64,000 bases of DNA from Asparagopsis taxiformis (GCA_030407315.1 JALQPE010001831.1:28130-92129); one strand, 5' to 3'. Counted from the first letter of the stretch, positions 41,101 to 50,912 are shown. The notes: a model not told the origin generated them from the letters alone. Numbers and translations: made by a program.

Positions 41101-41664
41101 CAGTTTCTTCCGTCCGTCTGACCCCATTGTTTCACAGATGGTCATTCGGGTGCCAGTTTCCAGAAACCCCTCGGTAGATATTTTGCTGACCAGATCGCGC
41201 ACTCTGGCCTCCTGCACAAGACGAGAAGTTGATTCCGGTTTGGCAACATCTAGCGGATTGATCATTTTAGGTTCAGTCCTGCATTCGACAATGTTGATGT
41301 CAATCCCCATCACAGACTCTTCTGATGCTTCCATGCCAGCAGGACTCCCCTCGCCTTCACGGACGTTAGACCTCTCCCTGTTTTTCGATTTCACCGTCCC
41401 AGGAGTAGATGGAAAGCGTAGAGTGTTTTTCCCAGATGGTGATATATCGCCAAGGGTTTTTGCTGCCTCTATCATGGCAGCGTCTGCTCCCTGAATGGGT
41501 GTCTGGCTATCTGCCGTCTCCCTTCCCGCTGCAGACGGAGCCCCTCCATCAGCAGAACCTCCGGAGGGTGTTTTATCACCGCCTACCGTCGTTGCAAGTC
41601 TCTCTGCAACGCTTTCGACGGTATCCTTTGGTTCCGCAGCGCGCTCAGTGTCGCTTCCGGCCAT
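38140..41664 (-). CDS. P5: ParB-like/2OG oxygenase-like protein of E3
   Basis: 1174 residues, uninterrupted. After a low-complexity N-terminus comes the ParB-like domain (LVQEARVRDLVSKI..., CIDGGHR with D192), THDVIEVSIADHVC and YVSIAQGF...HWSAIPS. A long polar linker with many charged repeats and KKKQK follows. SDRQQNDVPD...SRMKYY leads into the oxygenase-like domain: GHTD (H1055, D1057), YHHE (H1127) and PIRSH. The D-to-H distance is 70 residues, the same as P1 and P2 despite low overall identity, so the presumed iron site is under selection. It follows transposase T3 as P1 follows T1. The substrate is unknown. Confidence 0.8.
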   Translation of the reverse strand: MAGSDTERAAEPKDTVESVAERLATTVGGDKTPSGGSADGGAPSAAGRETADSQTPIQGADAAMIEAAKTLGDISPSGKNTLRFPSTPGTVKSKNRERSNVREGEGSPAGMEASEESVMGIDINIVECRTEPKMINPLDVAKPESTSRLVQEARVRDLVSKISTEGFLETGTRMTICETMGSDGRKKLQCIDGGHRISALQSIVENKPTVADRWRLRSISVDFIRPPGTREMFHPLEVMRISQKLNEKTHDVIEVSIADHVCTVMKFMMMKGLMKAKVNVCTKVVVENKVIPGCQEGIMMKYVSIAQGFGDVNNPAFEHWSAIPSRFATETSPPDSKNMQGCTVDVLFASAFRKASVDTKLVILELTAMWTMWKRRKGDGGISLKTCAQKWCYSMCEIYDILEKAVRKENSWHSSPHPCFRKLHEVPEPGGRTRKTIRYRILTVLKDFYPSDAPTGRGIRAALTRSMMKEIRYVVFNGPILSDDSLDHSVAPEIGVQERRTRRKSLEGNTAPQPRQQSASYGDTSNAAIDRSDVVQSPNVLTQQQTQGSLEISDRVNAEVGAATQVGEEATGKAADSESAKQVTTDRAVPTAPTENNSSKPGDCEVGDVLQKNVGTQELEPTGANRGRNDHGDENDLQQPPSPVAAGSATLRPEQGGKSPANMSVGHPRTGRDGEGGPESRKSDGSGTKDVREECPEHSSGRTTEDPMKGVRNQGDGTGDAMLSTADVGLPVLPELEDTETPVTSSTPRKLMKAKHSSGFVPLKAKPRNTETPPMILRSKRKLVDVTPQEVIDLVGEDTSRPRQKKKQKMREDANLQSGKDAAVHAVQGGQYSDRQQNDVPDKDVEEGIEAKLPVIIHPDSRMKYYVNGKLVDTLRAEVAEAAASAYSAQNVSAEFLSRAYFREKRNEIDLVGFTILDGIFKSSTTADAIHELLLHFSALFEERLEDAKKNSESGDTRRDPDWTPWCMAMMDGKNSDEEGEKGRGIFITKRKSLCDDLEDNNNNLYRKKMIVELGLGICAEGLELRTSGKDPMAFPSTGTTLVLTGERTKPRAGHTDYEVGIDEVNSPPSPPSYFMMSSGADGFGLVLAPYSHVCLSHPNRELYRVPMKRCEVPPYSVLVCRGDVYHHEEGFESNKGLQYKFPIRSHIFLKTEQHQSEEGEYVVGHWEGNSKLK

Positions 41665-42266
41665 TGCAAAGATTTGGACGCGTAGAGAAGCCGTTCAGGA
41701 TAACAAAGATACCTTTTCTCTCCGACTACACGATCAAGAGATATTCCTCTTTCAAGGTGGTATTTGGCGGGAAACGATCTCCCTACACGTCTAAACGTGA
41801 AATATCAGTTATTGATTCACCTTCCACGCGCTCCAATTGTATTCGGCCATCTGTCATTCCTCGACGAAGGACTTCCCACACACAATTCCTTCGTTCCCAA
41901 AACCATCCCATTGCCATGAATCATAGTACTCCACTTGTCACTGGAGCCAAAAAACTATACCGGGTATTATTTTCCACTTCATTGGCCAGGTGCCGGCTCT
42001 CCATTGGATTATGCGAACTCAACTTTGTGGAACTAGGAGTCCTGCAACTCGCGGCTCCATCTCTAGTACCAATGGCGTCATACGTACGTAAGTGCGTACG
42101 CTCTTCGCAAAACACACTTTATTTGTGCGCATGGAACAAAATCCCACTCTATTCTTCAAACGACATGTACAAATTTTGTATAGCATTTGTTGGAAGACTT
42201 GATCAGGACTGCTGCTAAATGAATTACGAAAGTTTACTGATGTATTAAACACTGTGCTGGAACACT
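41665..42266. promoter_or_regulatory. T3-P5 intergenic region with one TACCGGGTA palindrome
   Basis: 602 bp containing the P5 promoter and the T3 3' end. TACCGGGTA at 41958-41966 in the context AACTATACCGGGTATTATT, followed by TTGGCCAGGTGC, repeats the vocabulary of the 37.6-kb patch. It occupies the place of cluster 1. No other gene is seen. Confidence 0.55.
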
Positions 42267-45200
42267 CTATGCTGAACGTGGTGGGTATCCATCTTCTCTA
42301 GTTAAGACGCTCACTTCACCACCAGAAAGAATATCACTATTGTGCTCTACAATGCCACTTTGTCTATCGTATGAACAAACTCCTGACTCGCAGTTATGTA
42401 CGTGCAAAACTTCTCGGACCCCGTCGTTCATTTCAACGTGAACTATAGTATCATTCCCACCTTTCCGGTACATACCGTCTCCAGTGCATGTCAAGGGAAT
42501 GCAGACAGCATATGGAGTTTTCTGCTTCCATTTCTTTGCCTTCTTCTCCTCTCCTTGCCCTACCACAATAAAAAAGGACAATGTGACGAAAAGGACACGT
42601 CTGGAACATGTGAATTCCTCCATGCTCGTCCTGCTATGGGCGGGTACTACTATACCAGCATCATACCATCCATCTTTGCACACTGCTTGAATGATGCTTC
42701 CAGGTTCAGCACGCCCTAACCTCGATTCGCTCTCAGATCCCTCATGACTAGTGCGCACTCTTTGTGCAGCAGTGAGCCACCATAGTCGTTCACCATGTTG
42801 AGACCCGTTTACCTGTCTGGTTCTGAGAAAAGTTTCAGAAGCTTTACGTATCCTTGCCATCATGACGGTTTCTTCTGCCGGAACATTTTTCGCGTCTTCA
42901 ACAGATTCCCCTCGCCACCGCGTGATTGGACAGTGGGTGCTCACCATAGTACTGCTCCTCTCTGATATGAGATGGAATACAGGACTTAAGAAGCATCTTT
43001 TTGCTGCCTCTTCTGTCGCATGTGGACTCTCCGAAATTCCTTTTCCTAGTGCAAAATACACGCGTCTGCAATCGGCAGACGTCCATTGTTTTGTATTGTG
43101 ACCTACCGCACCCAGCGTGATGGCTATTCGTGCGAGCCAGTCATCGGCCATGATGAGCTCCATTGATGACAGATGTTCATTCTTATGGTTCGAGTTTCGA
43201 ACCCCTCTTTTAAGAGGCTGGTGCATTCTCTCGAATAAAAGCTCTTCCACATGTTTCGCAGCTCCAAAAGCTGGTAATGTATGTACGCAAAATTCTATCA
43301 ACCGATGCAAGTTCGGTTTGTCCAGATGTTTCATTGCAATAGGATCCTTCTTGCATACCTCATGCAGTTCTTTCATATAGTCTGAAACAAGAGCTAGAAT
43401 GTGGTCATGACGTCCGCCATTCTCGGCCTCGAACCTCCTGGTTGACTCAAGTCCATCTATCCACCATGTTGGGATGAATCGAATGCTGGCAACAACCATT
43501 TGAAACTTTTTCAGCAAACGAAGAATACGTTCAAGTTTTTCATACCCGTCCCAAGAGTTCCCGATGACGATACGAAATGCCGAATAAAATGCTTGGGGAG
43601 CTACAACGAGAACAGCGAATATATCGCTCATGTTCATCGATAATAGGTAGTTCTGCCCGAATACCTGACTCTGACTACTCAAACAGAACATTCGGAGGGT
43701 ATTCAGTAGAACTGTTTCCGCAACATTTCGAAGTACAGGTGTTGCTGCGGTGATTGTCGCATTCATCACATCTTGAGCCAGTCCGGAGAGCAGATGGTCT
43801 GGGGCAACTACAGCAGAGCGATATGGATCGAATTGACAAGGAACAACTGGAACTCCTTCTTCGTTTGTAGGAACTCCTCTCCGCACACGATTAAGGGATT
43901 CACTCAAATTATGGAGTGCCTTATTCTCAATCGGATCTAGGCTTAGTCCAAGAACTTTGAGCTGATCTTGCGATGCGACTTCCCTCACAAGCTTGTTTCG
44001 GTGCATTCCTCGGGCATGCGTACTCATCTGACTGTTTAGCAATGCTGTGTATGCATTTCGTGAACCTCCACTGCTGCTCATATCTTGCTTTTCGAAAATG
44101 CAGCTATGGCATGGTGTATTACTGGTGTGTCCACGGACATCCAGAGTATGCGAAACAGCTGGGTAATCTCCGATAAATCCAACAGGATCCAGGAATATGA
44201 CCACGTCTTCTCCATTTGCATCTTTCGCTGGAAAACCGTCTGTACTTCCCTTCACAATGTCGGGTACAACTCTCTCAATTACAACATTTGTTGAAACTCC
44301 CGGGGGAACGAATCCAAGAACGCGGACTGCGTGGAAGCTTGCTCTCTTGCTTGGCTGTATGCCTAATGGAAGCATATAGCAGCCACCAAAACTTCCTTTC
44401 CGGCTTGTGAACGGCTGGAAGTCATCAGCATATAGCAGAAATCGGTATACGATATATTTCCTGCCATCTGAAAGATTCCCCTCACTGCAGGCATCCATAC
44501 GTTTAGAGCCGGGGTGCCATCTAGACCTCTTGTCTGGAGCTCCTATGAGCTGGACGTCTTTCACCCGAATTTGTTCGCGATGTAGCTGCCCAGTTGCTCC
44601 CCTTGTGGAGCAAATGAGAAAAGTCGCATGTTCAGAGCGTCCCTTTTTCAGATGTCTGTTCACGAGTAGTAACTCTTCAAATGTGCTCCCATCAGACTTA
44701 CTTTTTGGCCGAAACAGAGTGATAGCGTCACCTGCCCGAATATCATTGTTGCAATGTTCTCCGTCGAGCGTTGTGGTGGAGACGACACGCCTCGCATTTC
44801 TTTTCTCAGTTTCTTCCATTGCATCGATTTGCGGGCCTATCACATCTTCCATATTTGATTCTTGTTGTTCTTCTCCGGTTGCAAGATAACTTGCAATGAT
44901 GATAGCTTCAATTCTCCAGTCACTCCTTGCTGTAAAACTTCTTCTGCTCCTAGAATTCTTTCCAGTTTCGATGTTCTTTCCCTGTTTCGTTCTGGCTCCT
45001 CCCAGCTTAGCCACCAGGGCCTCTTGATTTGTCGTCGGCATACATATGATCCTCAACTCGTCTCCATGTCGGGCGTATACCTTTCTGTGCATCTTGTGAC
45101 CGTCATGATCTGATGCACTTACCGAAATGCGATGGAATGGGTCATTCAGAACAGCTGAACGGCATTTGACAATGAAAGAGTTTTCAATACTTTCTGAAGC

Positions 45201-45968
45201 AATTTGATATGCTTCATCTTCTCTTTCATCACTATTATCCCTTTTACTAGACTTTATGCAGTCCAGAATGGGTCCGGTCTGTATATCCCTTTCCGCCCAT
45301 GTGCTCGGTAGCACGACTCGTACCGATGTAGTACAATGAGCTCTACGGCTACTAGACAGTCCTGGAGACATCTTTCCAAGCCTAGAGCCGCTTTTTGTTA
45401 CATCTATTTCACACGTTGTATCCATGCTTTGTGGGAAACATGTTTTCAGAATGAACGGTAAAATGACTTTCCTCATGTACGAGTCGCTGGGTGCTTGATC
45501 CGAAATGTCCCGCTTGAAATTAGACATCTCACGCATACCTTCATAGTCCTTGCGTTTCATCCGTAGCGTTCCACTAAGCAATATTATTGCAGAGAATACT
45601 GGCCAGGTCAGCAGTTTATCCACAAGTCCGCGGTCATCTTCCGCTGCCTCTTCTCCGTCGTGGTCATCACAGCTCTCGGCCGAGCTTTCCTCAGAGCCTA
45701 TCGTTTCTTCTTCTCTGGTAACTTTTCCAGCCTCAAAAAATGCAATGTGCTCTTCTCCATTGCCACTAGAAATATTCTCGTCTTCAGCAGATGCTTTTCC
45801 GACGTTTTCGTCCGGTATATCGGCGTGAACCTCGAATGTTTCGTTCGAAACTAGCGGGGTTTCCCCATTTTCGTGCCTTGTCCCACTTTCGTATGGGATT
45901 GACAATGATTCAAACCTTCTCCGGGTTCTTCGAGGTGTACCTTTCTTCCGAACAGCTGTTCGTTTCAT
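42267..45968 (-). CDS. T3: CMC/CACTA-like DDE transposase of E3
   Basis: 1233 residues, uninterrupted, a diverged homologue of T2. It has the same basic start (MKRTAVRKKGTPRRTRRRFE), an acidic segment, FLDPVGFIGDYPAVSHTLD, CHSC, APDHLLSGLAQDV and LLFERMHQPLKRG. Long identical blocks (YRFLLYADDFQPFTSRKGSF, then GGCYMLPL) flank the core. Conservation of the acidic residues and the Cys pair while flanks vary suggests both lineages were active. Leading gene of E3; its N-terminal third is duplicated as a pseudogene in E4. Confidence 0.8.
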   Translation of the reverse strand: MKRTAVRKKGTPRRTRRRFESLSIPYESGTRHENGETPLVSNETFEVHADIPDENVGKASAEDENISSGNGEEHIAFFEAGKVTREEETIGSEESSAESCDDHDGEEAAEDDRGLVDKLLTWPVFSAIILLSGTLRMKRKDYEGMREMSNFKRDISDQAPSDSYMRKVILPFILKTCFPQSMDTTCEIDVTKSGSRLGKMSPGLSSSRRAHCTTSVRVVLPSTWAERDIQTGPILDCIKSSKRDNSDEREDEAYQIASESIENSFIVKCRSAVLNDPFHRISVSASDHDGHKMHRKVYARHGDELRIICMPTTNQEALVAKLGGARTKQGKNIETGKNSRSRRSFTARSDWRIEAIIIASYLATGEEQQESNMEDVIGPQIDAMEETEKRNARRVVSTTTLDGEHCNNDIRAGDAITLFRPKSKSDGSTFEELLLVNRHLKKGRSEHATFLICSTRGATGQLHREQIRVKDVQLIGAPDKRSRWHPGSKRMDACSEGNLSDGRKYIVYRFLLYADDFQPFTSRKGSFGGCYMLPLGIQPSKRASFHAVRVLGFVPPGVSTNVVIERVVPDIVKGSTDGFPAKDANGEDVVIFLDPVGFIGDYPAVSHTLDVRGHTSNTPCHSCIFEKQDMSSSGGSRNAYTALLNSQMSTHARGMHRNKLVREVASQDQLKVLGLSLDPIENKALHNLSESLNRVRRGVPTNEEGVPVVPCQFDPYRSAVVAPDHLLSGLAQDVMNATITAATPVLRNVAETVLLNTLRMFCLSSQSQVFGQNYLLSMNMSDIFAVLVVAPQAFYSAFRIVIGNSWDGYEKLERILRLLKKFQMVVASIRFIPTWWIDGLESTRRFEAENGGRHDHILALVSDYMKELHEVCKKDPIAMKHLDKPNLHRLIEFCVHTLPAFGAAKHVEELLFERMHQPLKRGVRNSNHKNEHLSSMELIMADDWLARIAITLGAVGHNTKQWTSADCRRVYFALGKGISESPHATEEAAKRCFLSPVFHLISERSSTMVSTHCPITRWRGESVEDAKNVPAEETVMMARIRKASETFLRTRQVNGSQHGERLWWLTAAQRVRTSHEGSESESRLGRAEPGSIIQAVCKDGWYDAGIVVPAHSRTSMEEFTCSRRVLFVTLSFFIVVGQGEEKKAKKWKQKTPYAVCIPLTCTGDGMYRKGGNDTIVHVEMNDGVREVLHVHNCESGVCSYDRQSGIVEHNSDILSGGEVSVLTREDGYPPRSA

Positions 45969-47399
45969 CTCTTCTCTTTGGATTCGAGAGAACCTTGCAC
46001 AAATTGTGGATTAATGTCAACTAGTAGGCAACTAATAAGATGGTATCCGTCTCTTTTTAACCAGGCCACTGTAATAGTTTATGGTACCTATATTTTCTTA
46101 CCGTTACATCTTATCGAAAACTTCACACTGACTAGTGTCCTACCTAACTCAAGGAACAGGTGACTTGATTTCCCATGTTGGGTTCTTCAGCGAGCTTTAA
46201 TGCCTCCAACGATTCCTGCTTCCTTTTCTGAATGAAATACACGAATCATTTACAATTTAGCTTCAGTACATGGTATAATAGGCCTCAATAGTAATCTTGT
46301 TATGGTAATAAACTATATATAGATGAGAACACGGTTGCAATTCTCTTTCGGATTGTCTACTACTCTAATTTACAGCATTTATTCGATGTTTCTCCTTCAG
46401 TATGCAGCTAAACATCAATACCAAGACTTTTAGGTTGGTTTGACATTGCGTAGGGGCATGATTTCTATTTCTGCTAATTTATCACGTCCAGAAAATTTGA
46501 CAGATCATCCGCTGCCAAATCATCTGCCACATCATCGTCTGCCAAATCATCTGCCTTCCAGTTACGACGAGGTCATTATGAGTGGATGAGCTGTCTATTT
46601 AAGGCTGTTGATGCGCGACGTATAGGACCATTTCATCATCCGGTTATCATGAAGATGACAGGTAAGGCTGGTACGTTGTCGAGTAGGTATCTTTCCCCTC
46701 TCTCATTTCTTTCCACATGCTTTCCATGAAAGATAGTGCACTAACCATAAATATCGTTCTTCGCTGATCCTATTCTAGTCTATTGATTGCAAATGATTCT
46801 GGCATAGGTATTGGTTGTAGGTTGGAATGACGAAAGCTTGCAAGCTTTCGTCATTCCAACCTACAACCAATACCTTTGCACGCAAAAATAGTTCAATGAT
46901 GGTAAGTTTGTTCATTCCATTCATACTCATGTTCTTCTCATCCTTTACAATACTTTTCTATATCCGATTGCTAACCTGTTGCAAATCATCTGTAATGGTG
47001 TTTATTTCCCTCCTGTCTGAACATCACATGTAGTTTTGAAACAGCAAGGAACTCGATTTGCTTGCACAATAGTCCTGGTTGTAGAGATAGTAAGATTTTA
47101 GATACGATAGTTCGATTTTATGAGTAGTCTAGTCTAATGATAGAACTGAAACAATCCTTCAGGCATCGTTGTCCTTGCTACATAAAAATTCTGACATCCT
47201 TTTAGATCACACTTGGTTATCCCTATACACTTCTATGAAGACCACCGAGAGAGATACTCCATTCTGCCCGACATTTCGTAGCCAGATGCCTGAACATGCG
47301 GCTGGAATGGCATTTCCACCTCATTCTATCGTCCTGAACATCAATTGTAGGCACTAGAAAGTATTACCCTAGGCATCATATTCTACTACTTTCCCGTTC
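45969..47399. promoter_or_regulatory. E3 leader: transposase upstream region with an opposite-strand hairpin unit
   Basis: 1.4 kb without a convincing protein gene. GGCCACTGTAAT near 46064, a motif of the E1 clusters, lies 95 bp before T3. On the plus strand TATTTAAG (46596-46603) is followed by two intron-like stretches, 46662-46778 and 46902-47033. Each has a GTAAG donor, a CTAAC branch-like motif and a TAG acceptor. The exon between them holds the 46806-46875 hairpin. The whole region is repeated, inverted, in E4. Confidence 0.45.
46779..46901 (+). ncRNA. Putative exon containing a perfect 35-bp-stem hairpin
   Basis: 46806-46840 and 46841-46875 are exact reverse complements with no loop, meeting at GCTTGCAAGC. 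The exon is bounded by TATTCTAG before 46779 and ATG/GTAAGT after 46901. In E4 the same palindrome at 61154-61222 has lost one base. Coding potential is poor. It may be a hairpin-RNA or small-RNA source, or simply a cruciform structure. Confidence 0.45.
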
Positions 47400-48577
47400 T
47401 GTCCGAGTCAGTACCGCCAGGCACTACAATTTACTGGTTCAGTATAGACTTCCCGGCAGTAAATTGTACTGTCTCAAGCACTAGTTCCAGGTAGTGAAAT
47501 GTACTGCCACAGGTAGCACTTCCAGGTAGTACACTGCACTGCCACAGGCAGTAACTGGTACTGTCCTATGCCCCTGTCGAGTACAACACTATCAGACAGT
47601 ACTTTACGCTGATCTGGACAGCTCTATAATACATCAAAATCTACTACTTTTTGTAGTGCTGTGGGGCAGCAATTCACATATCCTGGAGCAGTACAGCGTG
47701 GCAGTGATTTACACATACGCAAGTAGTAGAGCACGGCAGCACTTTCCACCACGGCAAGTAGCACGGTACGGTAGCACTTTTCGTATCATAAAGCAGTACT
47801 ATCAGGCAGCTTTTCCCAGAGACTATCAGCACCTCATTTCATTGCTTTCACACATTTCGTCAGACATCATAATTTACTGTCCCCACTCGCTTCCACAGGC
47901 AGTAGAATACACAGCCTCGAAGCATGTCTGCTGTCATCATATTCCACTGCATTACTCTACTGCCAGAACATAGACTTGTCACTACCTGTAAGTACAAAAA
48001 AAAGCAGCACCACACAGCAGCAGAAATTACTGCTTTGTCCAATAATAGAATACAGTACATTTCTCTGCCTCTGCCATGACCTGCAGGCAGTATCATACAG
48101 TACATCGGGGCACTACCTAAATATAGCAAAATGTGCTGCCGTCATTCGGGCCCGCAGCCAGCACAGCACGCTGCCGGAAACACTAGCTTCTACTGCCACA
48201 CGGTGCATCCCACGCCACCAAATAGTACTGCCGTGGGCCATATTCCTGGACAGCATATTTTACTCCCTCCCCGTGCTGCCCAAGTCAGCACAATATACTA
48301 CTTTATTTTACAGGCCAATGTAGCACAAATCACTGCCAGAAAGCCAATCTAAATCCAGCAACTATCACTGCCTCCCACCACTGCCTCACGTCATACATCC
48401 AGGCAGTACTTTCTACTGCCGTCGGCAGCACATGGCCACTGCCTCCGGGCAGTGCACTGTACTGCCGGCAAGTAGGGCATTAATTTATATTTTTACAGTA
48501 CTAAATTTTACTGCCTCAGGCAGTAAATTTTACTGCCGTACAGTACTGCCCCAGGCCCGATTTCAGACACAGTACTG
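47400..48577 (-). repeat. E3 5' subterminal palindrome array and degraded CACTA terminus
   Basis: The array is built on CAGGCAGTAAATTTTACTGCC-type palindromes and GTGCTGCC/GGCAGCAC variants, densest near 48400-48577. It ends GACACAGTACTG at 48577, where the intact sequence would be GACACAGTAGTG. Inverted copy at 59482-60660. Confidence 0.8.
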
Positions 48578-50912
48578 TAAGTTATGCTAGGGTGACATCT
48601 TCTTCCGTGTTTCATCATGGTCCCGCCTTACTCCCTCAACACAAACACTACTCACCCATCACGTTACTCATATCCCGTGCACTTTGTATTAGTAGTGAAC
48701 CCGCCTGCTTAGTTGCTGCAATGCGTGGATGTAGGCAGCACACGACCAACCTGAAATGGACGTCCGGTGGATGTCCAGCTCAGATGCATTGCTGGCCAGC
48801 CCAGAAATTCTACAATTTCGGGCACAAAAAAATTGCAAAAAATCATCGATTTGGGCGGGTCGATTGTGCCGTACGGCACACCCCCATCTCAAAAACATGT
48901 TCACATGTGCATGTTTTTGAGAATAGCCCAAATTTTAATTCTAATCAAGGTGTCTAATTTGGCCACAACGGCCCCAGGAACCGGCCGCCGCCCCGAGTGG
49001 GGTTGTCACTGGCTTCTGTAAGCAATAACTGTAAGGCTAAATGGCGCCTAACGACGGGTCGATTTCCGGCTCAACACGTCAGGGACAGGTCTTGGTCCTT
49101 GTTCCATCATGGTCCCGCCTCACTCTCTCACGACCAACCTGAAATGGACGTCCGGTGGATGTCCAGCTCGATTGCACTGCAGTGCAATCGAGCTGGACAT
49201 CCACCGCCCCAGCATGCTGGCCAGCCCAGAAATTCTAAAATTTCCGAAAAATCAATTTGGTGGCCCAGCATCTCCTGTGCCGAAAATTCCCGCAGTCACT
49301 TCTGATATACTATATCGTAGTAGTAGTAATAGTCTAGACGTGTTTCGCACTTGTACGCATCAGGGAAGGCTGCACGGAAGGTTGAGACTACGCTACTTGT
49401 GTACCGCGTCGTCTGAAATAGCGAGTAGTGTTTGTTGTATAGCCTATACAACTGAGTTGTGGAGTATGCGTCTAGTGGTTTGTAAAGCTTGCAGAACGGG
49501 ATAGGGATGTGGGTGGCCCTATTTTATGAATACATGAGTACCAATATTCAGGATTGACAAAGCGGAAAGGCATAGGCTCATACATGTTTGAGATTGCATA
49601 GTGGAGAAAATATTTACATCGAAATTTACATGGAGCTGATGGAGGTTTTAAGGATGACGTATGAGAGGAAGAAAATTCTTCTGTGGTATGAGGATGTGTT
49701 CTGTGGGGGGATGCAATCTTGGGATGGTACAGGGGGAGGTGGAAATGTACGGAGTGCGGGTTTAGAATGGAGTGTGATTCGGAGAGGAGTGCCGACAAGC
49801 ATATTATGGGGATTGGGGAGACGCTGCGGGGTGTTGGGGTAGTGAGGGCGGAGGAGGTGTTTAGGTGGGACCGTAGGAGGGTGCGGTTGAAGGCGCCGAG
49901 AGGAGGGGGTTTTAGGAAAGTGAGGAGAAAGAGGGGGAGGGGGGTGGCGTCTGTTCTGGCTGTGGTGAGTGGGGATGTGATGGTGAAGAAGGGGTTATTG
50001 TATTTGGGGAGGGAGGGGAGTGGGAGGAAGGGTGCGAAGTGGGGTGTTGATATGTGTTTCAGAGCGGGAGGTTTCTGGGGAGACGGCGGGGGAGCGGGAG
50101 CGTGGGCCGGTGGTGGTGGTGTATACGGTATCGAAGATGCGGATGTCTTGGGGGCATGGAGCAGCTGAGGGAGGGAGGGGTGGAGCAGGTCGGGTACGGG
50201 ATGGGGAGTGAGAGGTTTCGGAAGAGTAAGCTGCAGGGGAAGTTTGTGTAGAGGGCGAAGGAGAGGGTTTGAGGGTAGAGGAGAGAGGGTATTGAAGAAC
50301 AATACGTTGCAAAGGTGTTGGGGGAGAGCATGGTCGAGGAGATAGGGGGTGTTTTTGCCCTATTCTGAGGTAGTATGAGGACTGGTTATACGAAATCTGT
50401 ACGGTAGAGCAGAACAGTAGGTATGGAATGGAGGTGTGCACCGTGGAAGCGGGGATAGGTAGCTGAAAATGCGTGCTAGAGTGGTATTGGGGGTGTTTGA
50501 GGTACAGTACGGGGGAGGTGAGCACCAACAGGAAGGGGTGTGAGCGAGAGAATGAAAAAATTAAAGACAAAATTGGAGTCGACCGACAAGGAAAATAGAG
50601 TGGTCGCCGTGATGGATGCGGACATCCAAGTCGAGCACGGCGGCAGAAATTTCTGGGGTCGAAATTTTTGAATTTCTGAACCGGCGCCCGTCCTAGGTGG
50701 ACATAGACATGGCGGAAGTCCATCCCGAGGGGGACATCCGTGGTACTAGAAACAATGAATGTCGCCCTAGTAATACTAGACGTACTAGACCGCATGGACG
50801 TCCGGTTCTAGACGGACATCCAAAAATACTGGAGAACATGGACGTCCGCCTAGTAATACTAGGTGTACTAGAGGTTGTGGACGTCCGCGTCCATTTCCGA
50901 GAACACAGACGC
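48578..50912. mobile_element. X: unclassified element with GGACGTCC/GGATGTCC palindromes
   Basis: Both flanks carry the same vocabulary: GGACGTCCGGTGGATGTCC and AGAAATTC near 48755-48830 and 49143-49240, and GGACGTCCG, CTAGTAATACTAG and CAGAAATTTCTG at 50620-50912. Its right end CCGAGAACACAGACG abuts the Tc1 start codon, and the same end abuts a TA in E4 at 63571. Inner ORFs are short. One frame at about 49640-49830 reads WKCTECGFRMECDS, perhaps a decayed zinc-finger remnant. The left boundary is uncertain, and a 200-bp segment (about 48600-48800) is repeated at 49085-49240. Confidence 0.4.
49153..49206. repeat. 54-bp perfect palindrome in X
   Basis: Arms 49153-49179 and 49180-49206 are exact reverse complements, from CGGTGGATGTCCAGCTCG to the centre CACTGCAGTG. 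The outer part matches the single-armed copy at about 48764-48785. Confidence 0.9.

Larger units (their letters stand above)
33964..48577 (-). mobile_element. E3: diverged CACTA-like element, interrupted by E2
   Basis: Read on the minus strand from 48577: a terminus CAGTACTGTGTCTGAAATCG (one substitution from CACTA; E4 retains CACTACTGTGTCTAAAATCG), a palindrome array, a leader with hairpin, transposase T3, P5, a repeat patch, then P4. Sequence stops at 33963, where E2's terminus begins, 277 bp past the P4 stop. Gene order matches E1 (transposase, ParB/oxygenase, ParB/oxygenase) although proteins and repeats are strongly diverged. The 3' part is presumably on the other side of E2, outside the window. 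Confidence 0.7.

Noticed and set aside
49472..50302. 276-residue minus-strand Pro/Leu-rich ORF
   Set aside because: Composition follows from a G-rich opposite strand; no domain, and competing frames are equally open.
50697..50912. N-terminal 72-residue extension of the Tc1 transposase
   Set aside because: It translates the X palindromic repeats; the conserved Tc1 start is at 50913.
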